Under the pieces are notes generated by a model that saw only the letters and a list, made by a program, of their open reading frames with translations, ran no database searches and was not told where the DNA came from. DNA of 64,000 nucleotides from Bryum argenteum (taxonomy: Eukaryota; Streptophyta; Bryopsida; Bryales; Bryaceae): contig CM073322.1 of the NCBI GenBank assembly GCA_037043015.1, positions 27,060,364 to 27,124,363 on the forward strand, given 5' to 3'. Positions 1-12,004 of the stretch are shown here, piece after piece (the first letter of the stretch is position 1; the number at the start of each line of letters is the position of its first letter). The position numbers and the translations under genes are program-made.

Positions 1-310
1 TGCTGGAAATGTTCTCCTCCAACCCCAACAGGTCCAGAGTGGTGAGTTGCCTATCCTTGCACCTTTGAACAATCATAACCATTGGAAAAAGAAAATAGTA
101 ACACTGATTATTACATGTTACGATTGTTAACTTTTGGCCACTTTTGGCCATGGCGGCCATGCTGCATTTGATGTTGGGGACTAAAAGCTGTGTTTTATGT
201 CCTCAGGTTATATTATTGGCAACGTTTCACGATTCGACACATACTATCGCGTTCGCAACCTTGACCGCAAGTGCTATCAAACTCTTCGAGTTATTTGCAC
301 TTTTGTTTAG

Positions 311-948
311 TCATTGGGCTTCAGCGGGCAACGATTACGGATGATTTGCAAAGGTGGCTTGCGTTAAACTTCCAACAAAATGGCCTTCTGAACGAGCTAC
401 GGAACATGATTGAGGAAGACTTAGCGAAACTGGACTCACTCCTGGCCTGTAACCAAGAGACCACCGTAAAGTACGTGCACTGCGTCGTATCCTTTCTAAG
501 CAAAATGAAGAGCAACAAGAGCCTTGATACTCCACTTCTGCGAGCAGCTTGGGAAGCTAAGTTTCAAAAACTCTTTACCGATGAACCCTTTATTTACGGT
601 GCTCATGGAGCATCAACGTACTATTTGGAGAGGCGAAAGGAAAACAACAGGTACGCAGAGCTCGTGGAAGAGAGAGGAAGAGAGAGCTCGTGGTAGAAAT
701 GGAATCCTGCAAAGGGTGACTTCTTGTCATTAATACAGTCTTGTCACCATAGATTCACGGAACTACTAACTATTTATCGATCTTAGCTATTTAGCTATTT
801 ATAACTGTAATGTCTGATAATACAGAACTCTACGGGGGTCCATAGCTAGTGTCTATAGTTGAGATGTTGATTTTTTGCGTCATATTTTGCAGGGACTTGT
901 ACGGTGGCACAAGCAAGGTGGTGAAGCAAGTGTTGGCTTGTATACAAG
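311..948 (+). CDS. Unidentified spliced gene fragment (two candidate exons)
   Basis: I do not recognise this protein. Two candidate exons join in frame: 311-650 (preceded by a tttag acceptor, followed by a gtacgc donor) and 893-948 (preceded by attttgcag, followed by gtttgt). The split AGG codon across the junction keeps the frame. The first exon reads as a charged, helical stretch of about 113 residues, including EEDLAKLDSLL and LLRAAWEAKFQKLF; the second adds a short Gly/Lys/Val-rich stretch. No start or stop was located, so this is internal to a gene running beyond what I can define, or a relic. A 23-bp direct duplication (about 935-980) overlaps the second donor and repeats it. Alternative: chance ORF with chance splice signals. 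Confidence 0.35.
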
Positions 949-980
949 GTTTGTGCTGGCTTGTATACAAGGTTTGTCCT
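935..980. repeat. 23-bp direct duplication
   Basis: The unit beginning ggcttgtatacaaggtttg occurs twice in tandem. It duplicates the candidate donor site of the preceding exon, which could give alternative donors. Confidence 0.7.
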
Positions 981-1370
981 CTCTAGGCAGTAAGATGATT
1001 GTGGTGTTTGCAATGCTGAAGTATAATTTCCCTGTAAAAAGAACAGCCTGTCTTGTCCTCTCCATGTTAGTCATGTTATGAACAGCTATTTCAAACCATA
1101 CTTGTTGTTGATGTTCCACAGATTCTCTAAAGTGAACAGCCTTCATGAAATCTGCAGCATCTACACAGCAGGCCCTCGAAAATATTATCTATAAACATTC
1201 AAGGTTGAGTGAGCTAAGTCAACTCAAAATTTAGCTTTCTCCTCATCTGAAATTGGAGCTGTCTCCAAGCTAATAAAGAATCCTTCTCTTAATGTTGCGC
1301 CCACTAACTCTCTGTCTTTGAACAAATGTGTCCAAATGATAGTGTCGATCTTCCCTTTAACCTGGAAGTT

Positions 1371-4300
1371 CTAGTTGCCCTCATCAAGCACAAAGTTTCG
1401 AAACGTCCAGGCTAGACTGTCGTCAATCTCATCATCACAAAGGTGAGTAGCGAGTTCCGATGCCTCTTCATACGACTTCCTCAGTTGTTTAAGGATATTC
1501 CATTTTGTGGGAAAGCATAGTCGGAAGTCCCTCTTCAAAGACCATCGTAATTGTTGGTCAATACTTAATAGATCCTTAGAAACCATGTCACACATCATGA
1601 GCAATGTTGAAAATGTAAACGGACGATTAACCTCCAAATTGTTAAAAGTGATGCTCAAGATTAGGTGCCCCAACATACGCGCCTGTTTTGGTATGAAATT
1701 CAGTATGTATATTTTGCAATGAAGTTTGAATTCCAAAACATTTCAATTTAATACAAGTAAATGCGTACCACATCCAATTGTCTCTTAGGTGCGATGATAT
1801 CTCTATCTTTTAACGGGTGTAAATTTGTTCCTTCCCGATTGCTTCGATATTCAAAAATCTTGCTATAATTCTGTCCGAATCACATTTTGCACGTAGTATT
1901 AGGCAAAAAAATGGTTTTGGATCATGGAACATACATGAACGCTAGGAAATATTCCCTAGACCCTAGGAAATATTCCCTGGACCTTAGGAAATATCCCCTG
2001 GACCCCAGGAAATATTCTCTGCATCTTCAAGATTTCAACTGCTATGTAAATTTTTGAAGAAATATACTTTGTTCACTTTTGCAATATATGTTGATTCACA
2101 GGTTCAAATGGTTTCTAGAGACTTACAAACTGATATGATGTGAATTGCTTCCAGCATGAGGTAAGCCAAGCGTTTCTCAAGCCTTTAAAATCAATCGTCT
2201 CTTTTTCTTTAATCCTGCTCTTGTGGACAAACTTGATCTTTACATTGTTACATGCTTTGTTTTCGAGTGCCACTTCATTCCATTTCTTGCAGAATGCCTC
2301 GTATTCCTTTCCTTGATGCACGTGAATTCAACTACACAAAATTTCTTTAGCATATCATTGTTGTTAATTGTTTGCATTAATTATCACAAGTGATTCACAT
2401 TGTACCTTTATGGTTTCTTCAGGTACCAAGGGTGAAGATTTGCAAAAGAACTTGAAGGGGAGGAAGACCCTCTTCTTAATATAATATCTTTGGAATGTGA
2501 GGAGTGTTGCCTCCACCGCTTCCCTCTTTTGAATGAGATCTTCCTCAGTATGGTCTTGGCCTATTTCTGCCTCGTTTGATTCGCACATTAACTTAAGCAA
2601 TTGTCTTCTGATTCTCATATTAGAAGGGTGGTTAAATATTTCATCTAACCTGCTAATGTGCTCTTTGCCTTCTTTACCATAAGTTTAAAAATTTAGTTGG
2701 GCGTGCTCCTTGCACATAGCATCATTTGAAAGTGAGTGAACTAATCTTCTATATTCTTCCCATTCTCTCCAAAACGGTCTTGCATTCAACTCAAACTCTC
2801 TCCAGATGTTTGCTGTTGTGTACATTGCAATCTCCCGCACCGTCTCTTCTTCTGTGAATTTCACTAGATTACTTTCTGAACTTGTTAGTCTCATGCGACT
2901 ATTTCTGCAATTAATGAGTTGTCGTGTTGTAACCTCAATCTCTGCTTGTTGTTTTTCAGCTCCCTGAAACACTGTCGTTTCCAGTTCTTGAATCGCTTTC
3001 CAAAACAATCGATTATGTGGATTGTTGTCAACAACTTGGTGAGTACCGGAATTTCTTCTCTCAAAAGCTTTACAGTATGCTCTTTCTGCTTTTACCGATA
3101 ATTCAAATAAATAGTCTAAATGACTCTCGCTGTTGATTTCCACTTGTCCACTCAAGTCAATGAATGTTGCCGACTTGCCGTGGGTCTTGGTGTGGGAGTT
3201 GTAGGTGCGGGAGCAGCCCATGACGTTGATGAACTTGTGATGATTTCAGCAACACTATTTCAATCATAAAGGTTAGTTAATTTCTAAGACATACAAATTA
3301 ACTAAATTTTTTATAGAAGCACCTTGTGGAACCCAAACCTTCTCCTTGAGTTGCTTCTGAAACTTCAATTAGTGTCAAAGGTGGAAGAAACAAATTGGAT
3401 GCAATTGTATCTGCATCTGAATTGGAGCTGCAAGCAATGTTATTCGTAAAGTCAATATCATTCATTTATTTTTTAATTTGTTAAACTTCTTAAATTTATA
3501 TGAGTATATTCTGAATCTATAAACAAAAAATTTGTTGAATTTAGCTGACGTTCATGATAAATCATTCAAACTGAAATGATTTTGAGGACCTGAGGAATGA
3601 TTCCAAAGACCTTGATAAAGATTCCAAGTACCGTTGGAAAGATTCAAAGAACTTTGAAATTTAGACCTTGTGTCAAAATAAGAAGTTTGAAATGTATTAC
3701 CTTGTTTGTCCCTTAGGTGGTAGATCATAAACTGATAGGAATAATGGTACTGTGGTTGGTGGAGGGGAAGCAGCTCCAACTCTTCTGTGGTAAGAATCCA
3801 CCGCAACTTGTGGAAGAATAGTGGGATCTAGACAATAGACTAGATTAGTTTGTGGTGGAATTGATCCAAAGGGAGCTCCTTCTGGTCTCGAATAAGGCTC
3901 CAAGAAAAACCTAGAATCATCTCTACATTTTTTTCGTTTATTGGTCCTCTTGTAGAAAAGGCCTTTGTAGTTTGATGTAGTTGATGAAAGGGCTCTTGCA
4001 AATGCCTAAGCAAGGCCGTATTCCATTGAATGTGCTGAGAATGGACGTACTAATCCTCTCCACCTTGTTGTATTTGGCAGAGTTACAAGCACACTTGGAG
4101 AATTAGTTTCCCAAGACTGTAGAAATGGAATCACCTCTCTTGCCTTGTCAATCTACAAGGTATTTTCGGTGAAAAGTAGATTATAGTCTTTGTGAGTGAG
4201 TGAGTGGGTTCACTTGTTATGTTTTCATTTGGTGCTCCTTGTCTTGATGTCTCTCCTGTCCCTCCTCGTCTGGCTACCTATAACGCGCAATTAAGCAATT

Positions 4301-5465
4301 ATGCACCCGGCTATTTAAAAGTGCACTTGGGTACTACGATGGCCATTTCTTGCAAAAATGGAATTTTTTATTTTTAAACTTGATTTTTTCTGGAAAAAAA
4401 GGTGTTTTGCAAAGAATGTTGCGTATTGTCAGAAGTGGTAATATAAAAAGACTTCTAATGGCATTGTGAACATATTTTTGGTATAAATCCATGTGAATAA
4501 TACAAATATTTCTGTCCAGGGATATTTGAAATGCTTAGTATATGCTACAAATTGTCTAGATTATAGTTAATATATTTTTGGTGAGCAAAATGACGCGAGC
4601 ACCAAACTATTAATAAAAGTAGGCACCAAATTGTTCCAATGGACATTTAATAAAAATATACTCCATGTTGTACTTTGTATATATGTGGTAGAGAAGTATC
4701 TAAATACACAGATTCTAAATGTATACCAAGTTATGTATATAATTCATAATACAACTAAATTCAACCCATATGTCCATCGCAACAACACGTCTGAAAATAA
4801 TCCTTGCGATCTTGTACTATCTAGTACGTATATACACTTAGAAACACCATGTGTACACAAAACACATGGACTACGTACTAATATCTAATGCGGCTTGCAA
4901 CCGGTCATTGTCGATAGCTTGGGTTTGCATTGCGATATATTCTAATATGTGGGCCTTCGCAGATTGGATAATGCAAATGTTGCTTGGAACCTGCACTCCA
5001 AAGACATTGCGGTTTCTCCCCCGACTATGACCAGACATGATTCTTTCTGGTTCGTCCGCCCATGAAAAAATACATGCCTCTTTCTCTATCCAATCGTGAT
5101 TCTCCCTAGATGGCTCCCACAATGAATCCAAACAGTTTGCATACCGTTGTAAAGAGGAACTCGGTCCGTCAACAACTCCCCCTCGAATGATTGGCCAATA
5201 CCAACAAACTTTCATCTTGATTTTATTCTGGCCTTTTCCGTCTTCAATCACCTTCCCTAAATAAAATGGAACACCCTTGTCTACTTCTGCACGATCAACA
5301 CTGAGGGCTACAAATTGTCCGGAACGGATATCAGATTGAGGATCAAATTGGGGAAAAGGATCGTCAGTACCTTCTCATACCGCTCTTTCTTCGGTTCCAT
5401 CAAAGATGTGACTGCGAGCCATTCTTTGTGCCCTACGCACTGCTTGGTTAGGTGGCCTCTCTCTT
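1371..5465 (-). pseudogene. Decayed multi-exon gene of unknown family
   Basis: Minus-strand exons can be traced but the gene looks broken. Exon 4152-3701 (acceptor ccttgtag, donor gtaata), exon 3427-3323 (acceptor cttgcag, donor gtgctt) and an exon starting at 3233 join in consistent phase. The encoded stretch is Pro/Ser/Thr-rich, with motifs such as SWAAPAPTTPTPRP. Within the first of these there is an in-frame TAG at 4008-4006, and the frame closes at 3154-3152 while another frame stays open for 178 codons (3221-2685), suggesting a shift. Further coding-like pieces lie at about 2670-2405, 2330-2120 and 1736-1371. An upstream piece (5465-4871) has an in-frame TGA at 5377-5375 and reads GQFVALSVDR...PFYLGKVIE...VCWYWP, which looks like a small beta-barrel domain. 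Whether all pieces belong to one gene is inference. I do not recognise the family. Confidence 0.4.
1941..2022. repeat. 21-bp minisatellite, about four copies
   Basis: Four imperfect copies of a 21-bp unit containing aggaaatattccctggac lie head to tail. Copies differ by single substitutions. No coding role is visible. Confidence 0.85.
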
Positions 5466-5519
5466 CAATGACCAAAGTATCCTCTAGGCTCACACCACAT
5501 GTCCATTCTTAGACATGCT

Positions 5520-5904
5520 CTTCAATAGATGTAAAATATATAGACCTGGAAACATACAACAAATAAACCGGAATTTAGCAATGCAAACACTTGTGCGTTA
5601 GAGATTATTCAACTAGTAACTTACATTTTGAGTCATCTTGGAATTTGAAAGAAAAAATAAATAAATAAATTTCATTTTCAGTCAATTTTAAGAATTAAAA
5701 AAATGATTCACAACACACAACAAAATTTCAAGAATTTAGTGAAACAATAACTTGTAGATTACATTAGCCTTCTACTAAAATCATTCAATTGTTTTCATAA
5801 TTAATTATAGAGATTTTTTTTTTAAAACTTAACACACAACAAAATTGCTATAATACAGCAATAAAAATACCTTTGATTAGACATCCATCAACTAAAAAAT
5901 GACA

Positions 5905-5936
<32 letters not shown>

Positions 5937-5938
5937 CC
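5520..5938. other. AT-rich spacer ending in a 26-base A run
   Basis: No gene is visible. The stretch is AT-rich with short aaataaataaat runs and ends in about 26 consecutive A at 5911-5936, directly abutting the foldback at 5939. Confidence 0.5.
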
Positions 5939-6071
5939 AAAAACAAAAGAGGAGGTGGTAGAGGTGTTCGCCCGGACACCCCCGCCCCCGCCTTCTTTGT
6001 CGGGGGGGACTGCGCCCAAGGTGGCGGGGGGTGTCCGGGCGAACACCTCTACCACCTCCTCTTTTGTTTTT
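5939..6071. repeat. Long near-perfect inverted repeat (foldback, about 49-bp arms)
   Basis: The left arm (about 5939-5987, starting aaaaacaaaagaggaggtgg) is the reverse complement of the right arm (about 6023-6071, ending ccacctcctcttttgttttt), with one length difference in a C run. The loop of about 35 bases is itself G/C-rich. An A run of about 26 bases precedes the left arm. A transcript from either strand would fold into a stem long enough for Dicer-like processing. It could be a foldback transposable element, the core of a MITE, or a small-RNA hairpin; the sequence alone does not decide. Confidence 0.85.
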
Positions 6072-6111
6072 CATCTGACCTCCCCGCTTCTGATCTTCTG
6101 GCACACTTGCC

Positions 6112-6254
6112 TTTTCTTCCTCCTCCGCTCTTGCTCGTGTTTTTGAAGGTCGTTGTTGCCATTTCTTCCTCCTCCGCTCTTGCTCGTGTTTCTGCAGGTT
6201 GCTATTGCCTTTTCTTCCTCCTCCGCTCTTGCTCGTGTTTCTGAAGGACGCTGC
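6112..6254. repeat. 49-bp tandem repeat, three copies
   Basis: Three copies of a pyrimidine-rich unit starting ttcttcctcctccgctcttg begin at about 6114, 6163 and 6212. The array starts 40 bp after the foldback, so the two may belong to one element. Confidence 0.85.
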
Positions 6255-6259
6255 TAGGA

Positions 6260-7370
6260 CGATCCAGAGAGCTAGGAGAGTTTCGTGACTTGTTGCAACC
6301 AAAAATCTTTTTGCCGATTCTCCTTGCCGCTTCTTCATGTCAATCAATCGTTGCTTGCTCTAGTACCGAATCGGCTTCTTTGTTGTTGTACCGGATCGCC
6401 TTTTTGTTGCTACCGAATCGATGCTTGCTACTTGCGATCTTGTTGCTATTCCTCATTGCTATCATTGGTGTTGTTGCTCTCATTTGCGGCGTGCATTTTG
6501 GGTTCTTGTTCGCTCTTGAACAGTGCGCTACTATTCAAGTCATCCCACTTTGTACTCGATATGTTAAAATCTTCGTCTTCCTCCCTTCATCCTCTTTGTG
6601 GTCTTTGTTGCGACCATGCACCACCACCAAAGCCACCAAAATCCCAATATTAAAACCTTAAACCCTAAAAAATTTAAGAATCTTTAAAAAATAGAAATAA
6701 TAAAAAATTATCGAGATTGCAAGGGTGTGCGCGCAAGACACCCTTGAACAATCAACCAAGTGAATTCCAATAAACATCCCATTTACTATATTAAAGCCAT
6801 TTCAAACGTCTGATACCCGCCCATGAGGGATACCCGACTATATTGATACCCGTCATACATTATAGTTACTTGCTTAAGAACAAGAAAAATGAAAACATTT
6901 AGCAACACATGATAGTAAAAATATTAATGTAGATATTGTAGAACTAACATCTTTCACATACAGTCGTTTGAGACTAAAGAATATTACCTTCTTTTACGAT
7001 TCCAAATTTCTAAAATTGTCTTCACTGTAAAAAGAGCATTTAACCCCAGTCAAACATGTTCGCACATTTTGGTCAAGGGAGAGAAAAAAAACACTATTTT
7101 CTACATAAAACCTATAGATATTCATTTTATTTTTTTTTTTTCCTAGCGAAAAATTTATGTGATAAATAAATTCTTATCAATCATTTTGGATTTTCATTCT
7201 AAAGCATGTTGAGTTCACAAAAGAATAAAATGTGGCATAAAAGTTTGTCAAATAATTTCAATCTCGATCCTTTGCATATTTGTTTTGAATATGCTACACA
7301 CCTTTTCCATGTCTAGAAATTGGTTTTAAGGTAACCAACATGATCATGCCAATCATGATTTAAAGAAGTT
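6260..7370. other. Intergenic, no gene supported
   Basis: Leucine-rich open frames at about 6285-6661 look like composition effects of a T-rich strand. A short palindrome (caagggtgt...acacccttg) lies at about 6719-6745. The rest is AT-rich without coding signal. Confidence 0.4.
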
Positions 7371-7375
7371 AGACC

Positions 7376-7759
7376 TTGTATAGTGAATTTTTTTTAAGCC
7401 AAGTGAAATTAAAGTGTGCTAGACCACTCAATACAATTAAGCAAATGAATTATTCTTATGATTTCAAATGCTATAATATTTTAATCCTTCATGGAGGTTT
7501 CCATGGATCGGAGATCATTGTCATAGACGATAGCCTAGAAAGGCTAAACTTCTTGTATACAAAGTTGTTTGTCAACTTCCAAGGACAATTTCAGATCCCT
7601 GAGATGACAGGTGCAACAAGGAGCACTAGCGTTGGCATTTCCGAGGGCGAAGATCCGATAAACATAGGTTCAGAGGAAGGCGGTAGTGACGAGGACGAGC
7701 TTGGAGATGAAGCGGATACTTCTATTCCAGCACCATACACATTGGCAAATGTACGATAG
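7376..7759 (+). CDS. Unidentified ORF with acidic C-terminus
   Basis: I do not recognise it. The 127-codon frame ends in an acidic Gly/Ser/Glu/Asp stretch (SEEGGSDEDELGDEADTS). The C-terminal half is GC-richer than its surroundings, so the real exon may start near 7580. No splice partner was found with confidence. It may be a fragment of a transposon-associated gene or a chance frame. Confidence 0.2.
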   Translation: MYSEFFLSQVKLKCARPLNTIKQMNYSYDFKCYNILILHGGFHGSEIIVIDDSLERLNFLYTKLFVNFQGQFQIPEMTGATRSTSVGISEGEDPINIGSEEGGSDEDELGDEADTSIPAPYTLANVR

Positions 7760-7969
7760 CCGCGTGAGTATGACACAGATGTACTCTCGCCTGATCATAA
7801 CTCATGTGACGACGGTGTCGTGATGATATCAGTTACATGTTGTAAAAAACTAATATAAGTTGATAACCTCATGGTTTTCCATATACCTGGTACGTGGTAA
7901 ATATATGAGTGTATTAATAGATTAAAAATATGTTTTGTGGTGAGAACCACAGTATAGGCTTAGAAGAAT

Positions 7970-8215
7970 GTATAATAAATTCTTCGTGACAGGCCTGTAT
8001 CTTGGAGGCACTGCATCTTGTCACAGTCTGGAGGTAGGAGCGCCGGTTGGTGGCATTATTTCCTGCTGTTTGGTCTCGCTAGCAGAGCCAAGTCGCGAGC
8101 CGATAATGTCGCTCAACGAGTTCAGCGGGATTCGAACCCGGACCGACAGAATGCGGCATCGACTTATCAAGCCAACCAACCAAGTCCGCGACTTGGCGAT
8201 TATATTTGAAGCCGC
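7970..8215 (-). mobile_element. tRNA-derived SINE-like element
   Basis: On the minus strand the sequence carries an exact Pol III B box (GGTTCGAATCC, about 8126-8136) about 40 bp downstream of an A-box-like region (TTGGTTGGCTTGATAAG, about 8165-8185). The spacing is that of a tRNA gene, but the acceptor stem cannot be closed convincingly and a GC-richer body of about 150 bp follows the B box. This is the layout of a tRNA-derived SINE. The boundaries are approximate and no target duplication was identified. A degenerate tRNA gene is the alternative. Confidence 0.55.
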
Positions 8216-8259
8216 GACAGATTTATTACGCCATCGGGATACCTTTAAGTCTTAAATGA

Positions 8260-9745
8260 CTTGATGGAGTGAGTTTTTATTAGATGGAGTTATTTGATGT
8301 TGGTTTTAATAGAATGTTAGTGTTTATTATTACTCTCAGTCAAAATCCAATCTTTGGATTGATAACTGGGAAGGTAGAATGTAAAAACAAGTGATAGAAT
8401 AGTTATATAAGAGTAATAGAAGTTGATAAGGGAGTAGATGAGGCTGATGATGCAAGCCCAATGGTATAGGAGATGCTATATGGGCATGGCATGGGACCTA
8501 GGTGGTCCCCTTCTTCTTCTTCCTCCCCTTAGTGTAGTGTGCGGATTTTGAGAGAGTGGTGGACATTGTGTTTTTGGAATTTCGAGATGAGCTTTGAGTA
8601 TGCTGTAGATGTTGACATGAGCTTTGTAAAAACCTATCAAGCGTGGTGAGATGAGTTGTAGTGAGGGAGCAACACCTTTTTGAGTACAAAAAGGTCTGCT
8701 GCCATGTATTTTTGATTACCGTGACTTCGAGGAGTCACTACGTTTTGTAAAAACCGTTTCTAAGTGTGATATTTGGAGGGTTTGTGCATCTTGAGGTTGT
8801 GTTTGTAAAAAGCTATCAAGTGTGTGATTTGAAGATAGTATGAGGCCGTGGTGCCGATTTGAAGTAGAGAGGGTTTCTTCCTCTCTTAACATGGGAGCGG
8901 TTTGAGATGACCGTTTTTGATTTGACCTCATAACTTTTGTGTGATCTTTCTGAGATTGAGATTCAGAGGGTTTGTAATATAACTTGTTAGCTTTCTATAG
9001 AGCTATCACGCACTAACTTTGGAGCTTTTGAGTGTAGTTGGCACTCTTTTTAGTGAAGAAAGGTCTGCTGCCTTGAAAATTTGATCGCCTAACTTCTACT
9101 GTCCATAGATTTTTGTGTGATAACCTTCAAGACTTGAGATTAGGTATGCTTGTAGTATGTTTTAGTGGCTTTCTATCAACATATTGCTTGCTTGATTCTA
9201 ATTTCGTATGAAGGTGTAGTGATTAACCAAAGTAAGAGGAAAACCACGGTTAGAGTTTACTTAAACTAACAAAGGGTATACCAAGGGTATATCTAGGATA
9301 AGGGTCTTATAGAAGAGGGTATAAAAGGGGCAGGGTATCTAAGGGTAAGGACCTTAAAGGGTTAAGGGTAATTAGAAATAATTACCTTAATCATGTTTGT
9401 TAACACTAATCACAATTAATTAACATTAACTTTGTTTTATTAATCTAATCACAGTTAGAGACTAATCAAGGTTAGAAGTTTTAATTAATCCTATTTAGTC
9501 AACTAATCTTTTATCTAATCACTTATGATTAATTAAGCTAATCTAATCTCAATTAAGGTTTACTTAACACATTAATACTAATCTTTTAACATATCCTTAA
9601 TACTGTCTGAGTTATTTACAATGACTTTCTTATATAGTTTGATAATTTCTCCTGCTTCTCCTACTTCTCATCTGACTTAGGTGCAGCCAGAAACCCAGAG
9701 TTTTCCTAGGGCTAATTCTCTCTACCCGACAACGGACTTCATTCG
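8260..9745. other. Intergenic with degenerate direct repeats
   Basis: No gene is supported. Two related stretches sharing aggtctgctgcc and following text occur near 8690 and 9060, a period of about 370 bp, and the motif tttgtaaaaa(g/c)ctatcaag recurs nearby. 9250-9400 is rich in GGGTA and AGGGTAT on the plus strand, then 9370-9600 is rich in TTAAT/CTAATC. These look like decayed satellite or transposon remnants. Confidence 0.4.
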
Positions 9746-9748
9746 TCT

Positions 9749-10120
9749 GTGGAACCTAATGGCTTTGAGAAAGGATCAGAGATACCGGAGGTGGTTCTAG
9801 ATACTCCAATTCAAACGAGACCAATGGTACCATCCATTCCACAATCTACGGAATCAGGGGACACCATAGCTTTCAACGAGGCCTTTGCACCAATGATGAC
9901 ATTTAGAGACGGCTTCTACTATAACACCGATGGCATAAGGTACACTCGCCACGGTGAGTCGGGCAGTTACACGTACGAGGAGTCTGCGTCCATCAGTCTT
10001 CAAGATTCTATTGATCCCCCAGTGTCGTTGGCGGCAGTGGATCGTATGGTACATGAGGCCTATGAAGGCAGTACCGGTAGGACAATGGAGGAGGATGATT
10101 ACAGCATCAAAGATTTATAA
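9749..10120 (+). CDS. Unidentified 123-codon ORF
   Basis: I do not recognise the product. The frame is GC-richer than its flanks, hydrophilic and rich in Ser, Thr and Glu, with RDGFYYNTDGIRYTRHGES in the middle and an acidic end (EEDDYSIKDL). It stands alone in AT-rich DNA. It may be the last exon of a gene or a transposon-encoded remnant. Confidence 0.25.
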   Translation: MEPNGFEKGSEIPEVVLDTPIQTRPMVPSIPQSTESGDTIAFNEAFAPMMTFRDGFYYNTDGIRYTRHGESGSYTYEESASISLQDSIDPPVSLAAVDRMVHEAYEGSTGRTMEEDDYSIKDL

Positions 10121-10124
10121 GTAG

Positions 10125-12000
10125 CAAGTCAATATGATGTTTAGGTGGCATGTTAGGTTTTATTGATATGTTTGAGTAAAGTATGAGATGTTTGGTTATA
10201 GTATTATGCATGTTATATTATAGTATTTACTATCAGTTTCTAAAGTACGTTTATGAATTTTACGTATGGATTTTCATATAATATAGAGCGAGATGCTACA
10301 TATTTTCTCGTTGAATAACACATGTTGGCCTTTTATCTCTTATAAAGTATGTTTATTGTATAAATGCCAAAAATAGTATATAAATGTCATATAGCAATGT
10401 ACAACGTAGAAGTTCATAATCAAAATTGCATTGAATCTAGAAAGAAACACTATAGGAAGTTCAAGGACAAAATTGAATCTTTGAAATTCTTTAAATTTCA
10501 ATTTTTGCACTCCAAGACGTGACGTTGTCCTTCATATTGATCCATTGGGATTTGTATTCCAAAAATTTATATGGTACACAAAATAATAAAATAGATGTTG
10601 GCAATATTTGAATATAATTATTTGGTAGTATTTACAAAGCAATATACATGATTTAGCAACAAATTTGTTATTAGAAAAATACTATTTCTCATTAGTTTAA
10701 GTTTAGTGCCTCCACATTTAAATTTTTTTTTTGTGTGGAATTTTTGTTGTTTTTTTTCATTTTGGAGGAAAATGTTGTTGTTTTGACATGCCATTGAGTG
10801 CACTTGGCAAAGTGCATAATTGCTTAATTGCGTGTTCTATGTTGTTCTTCTTGGTCTGGTTGCTCATGGTGTCCCTCCTCGTTCGGCTGCCCATGTTGTC
10901 CCTCCTCGTCGTATTGCCCCTCCTGATGTTGATGCCCCTCATGGTCTTATTGCCCTTTCTTGTCTTGCTATCCCACGTCCTCTAGCATGTGTTGCCCTTC
11001 CTTGTGGTGTTGATCGTCCTCATCTTGGTGCTCCAAATTGGGGATTGTATGCAAAATCTTGTACCCTAATTACTAAAGGCATGGGGAAAACGGTACTTCT
11101 GATGCTTGGTTGGATGTTTGTTTCTTGTGTGTTAGTTGTCTCTGGTGGAATCTCATCTTCGTCCATTTTGTCCGGTACAACATTTAAACCCTAAACCCTG
11201 AGAGGAGGTGAGCAGCACGTTAAGAATGAAAGATTTCCCACTAAAAATCATTGTCAACGAAAGAAAATTAGTAATCAATCAAACAATTGAACACCAACTT
11301 TGAATCCTGAGGGCACGGTAACGCCAGAAATGACAGTGGTGATTCCCAAAAGGTACTAAGACAATGCGAAACCTCAAAGAGCTCTCAGCTTCTCTCTCAT
11401 CTCTCAGCATCTCTCTCATCTCTCAGCACTAGGTTCTGATCCCTCCCTGTTGGCTATGTGCAGATATCACTCCAAAACTCGGAGTACCTGGTGACTTCTA
11501 CGCCGGGCAAGGAGACATTGTGAAGATTATTGTGTACCACTCTCAGAGCCAAATTAACGGAAGTCAGACAACCTACAAAAAAGGTGGAGCTAAATTTGAT
11601 ACACTTCTCATTCACTTTGTACATGCGAGATTCACATCATTTTGTGCAAGACTGGCATTTTGCATTTTTGTTGGCTTTGGCTTCGGATGCACATATCCCA
11701 AACGAGTATCTGTCCCAAGTGAAAGGAACGACTTCGAAGGGAGGCTTCTTGGGCTCAAACAGTTTCATCACCTCCTTGGCATTCATCACTAACAAGTAGA
11801 GATACGGTCCCTACGGACTTCACAAGGGAGCTGAGTTCACGAGCTACTCACATAGGTTGGTGACTGGATTTACAGCAAAGGGGATAATACTCTTCACCAA
11901 TTTGGAGTGTTCGCCACCCGGGGTATCAAGAAACGTCATTTCATGGCCTTTTTAGCATTCCGTATTGGGCTCCGGGTATCGAGATTCAGAGGCAGGGGTC
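10125..12000. other. Intergenic with coding-like relics
   Basis: 10850-10985 is a degenerate array of gtccctcctcg/ttgcccctc motifs, giving Pro/Val/Leu-rich open frames I do not trust as genes. 11180-11196 has two telomere-type AAACCCT units. 11385-11430 repeats tctctctcatctctcagca. 11460-11960 has coding-like pieces in shifting frames (for example PGDFYAGQGDIVKI and DAHIPNEYLSQ) that suggest a decayed gene I cannot name. Confidence 0.35.
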
Positions 12001-12004
12001 TAGC

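Noticed and set aside
5892-6347. 151-codon minus-strand frame
   Set aside because: It runs through the foldback, the 49-bp array and a poly-A run; its peptide reflects repeat composition.
6285-6661. Leucine-rich membrane-like frames
   Set aside because: Two overlapping frames both look hydrophobic because the strand is T-rich; no start context, splicing or homology supports either.
10731-11194. Leucine/proline-rich frames
   Set aside because: They arise from degenerate gtccctcctcg repeats and have no domain or splice support.
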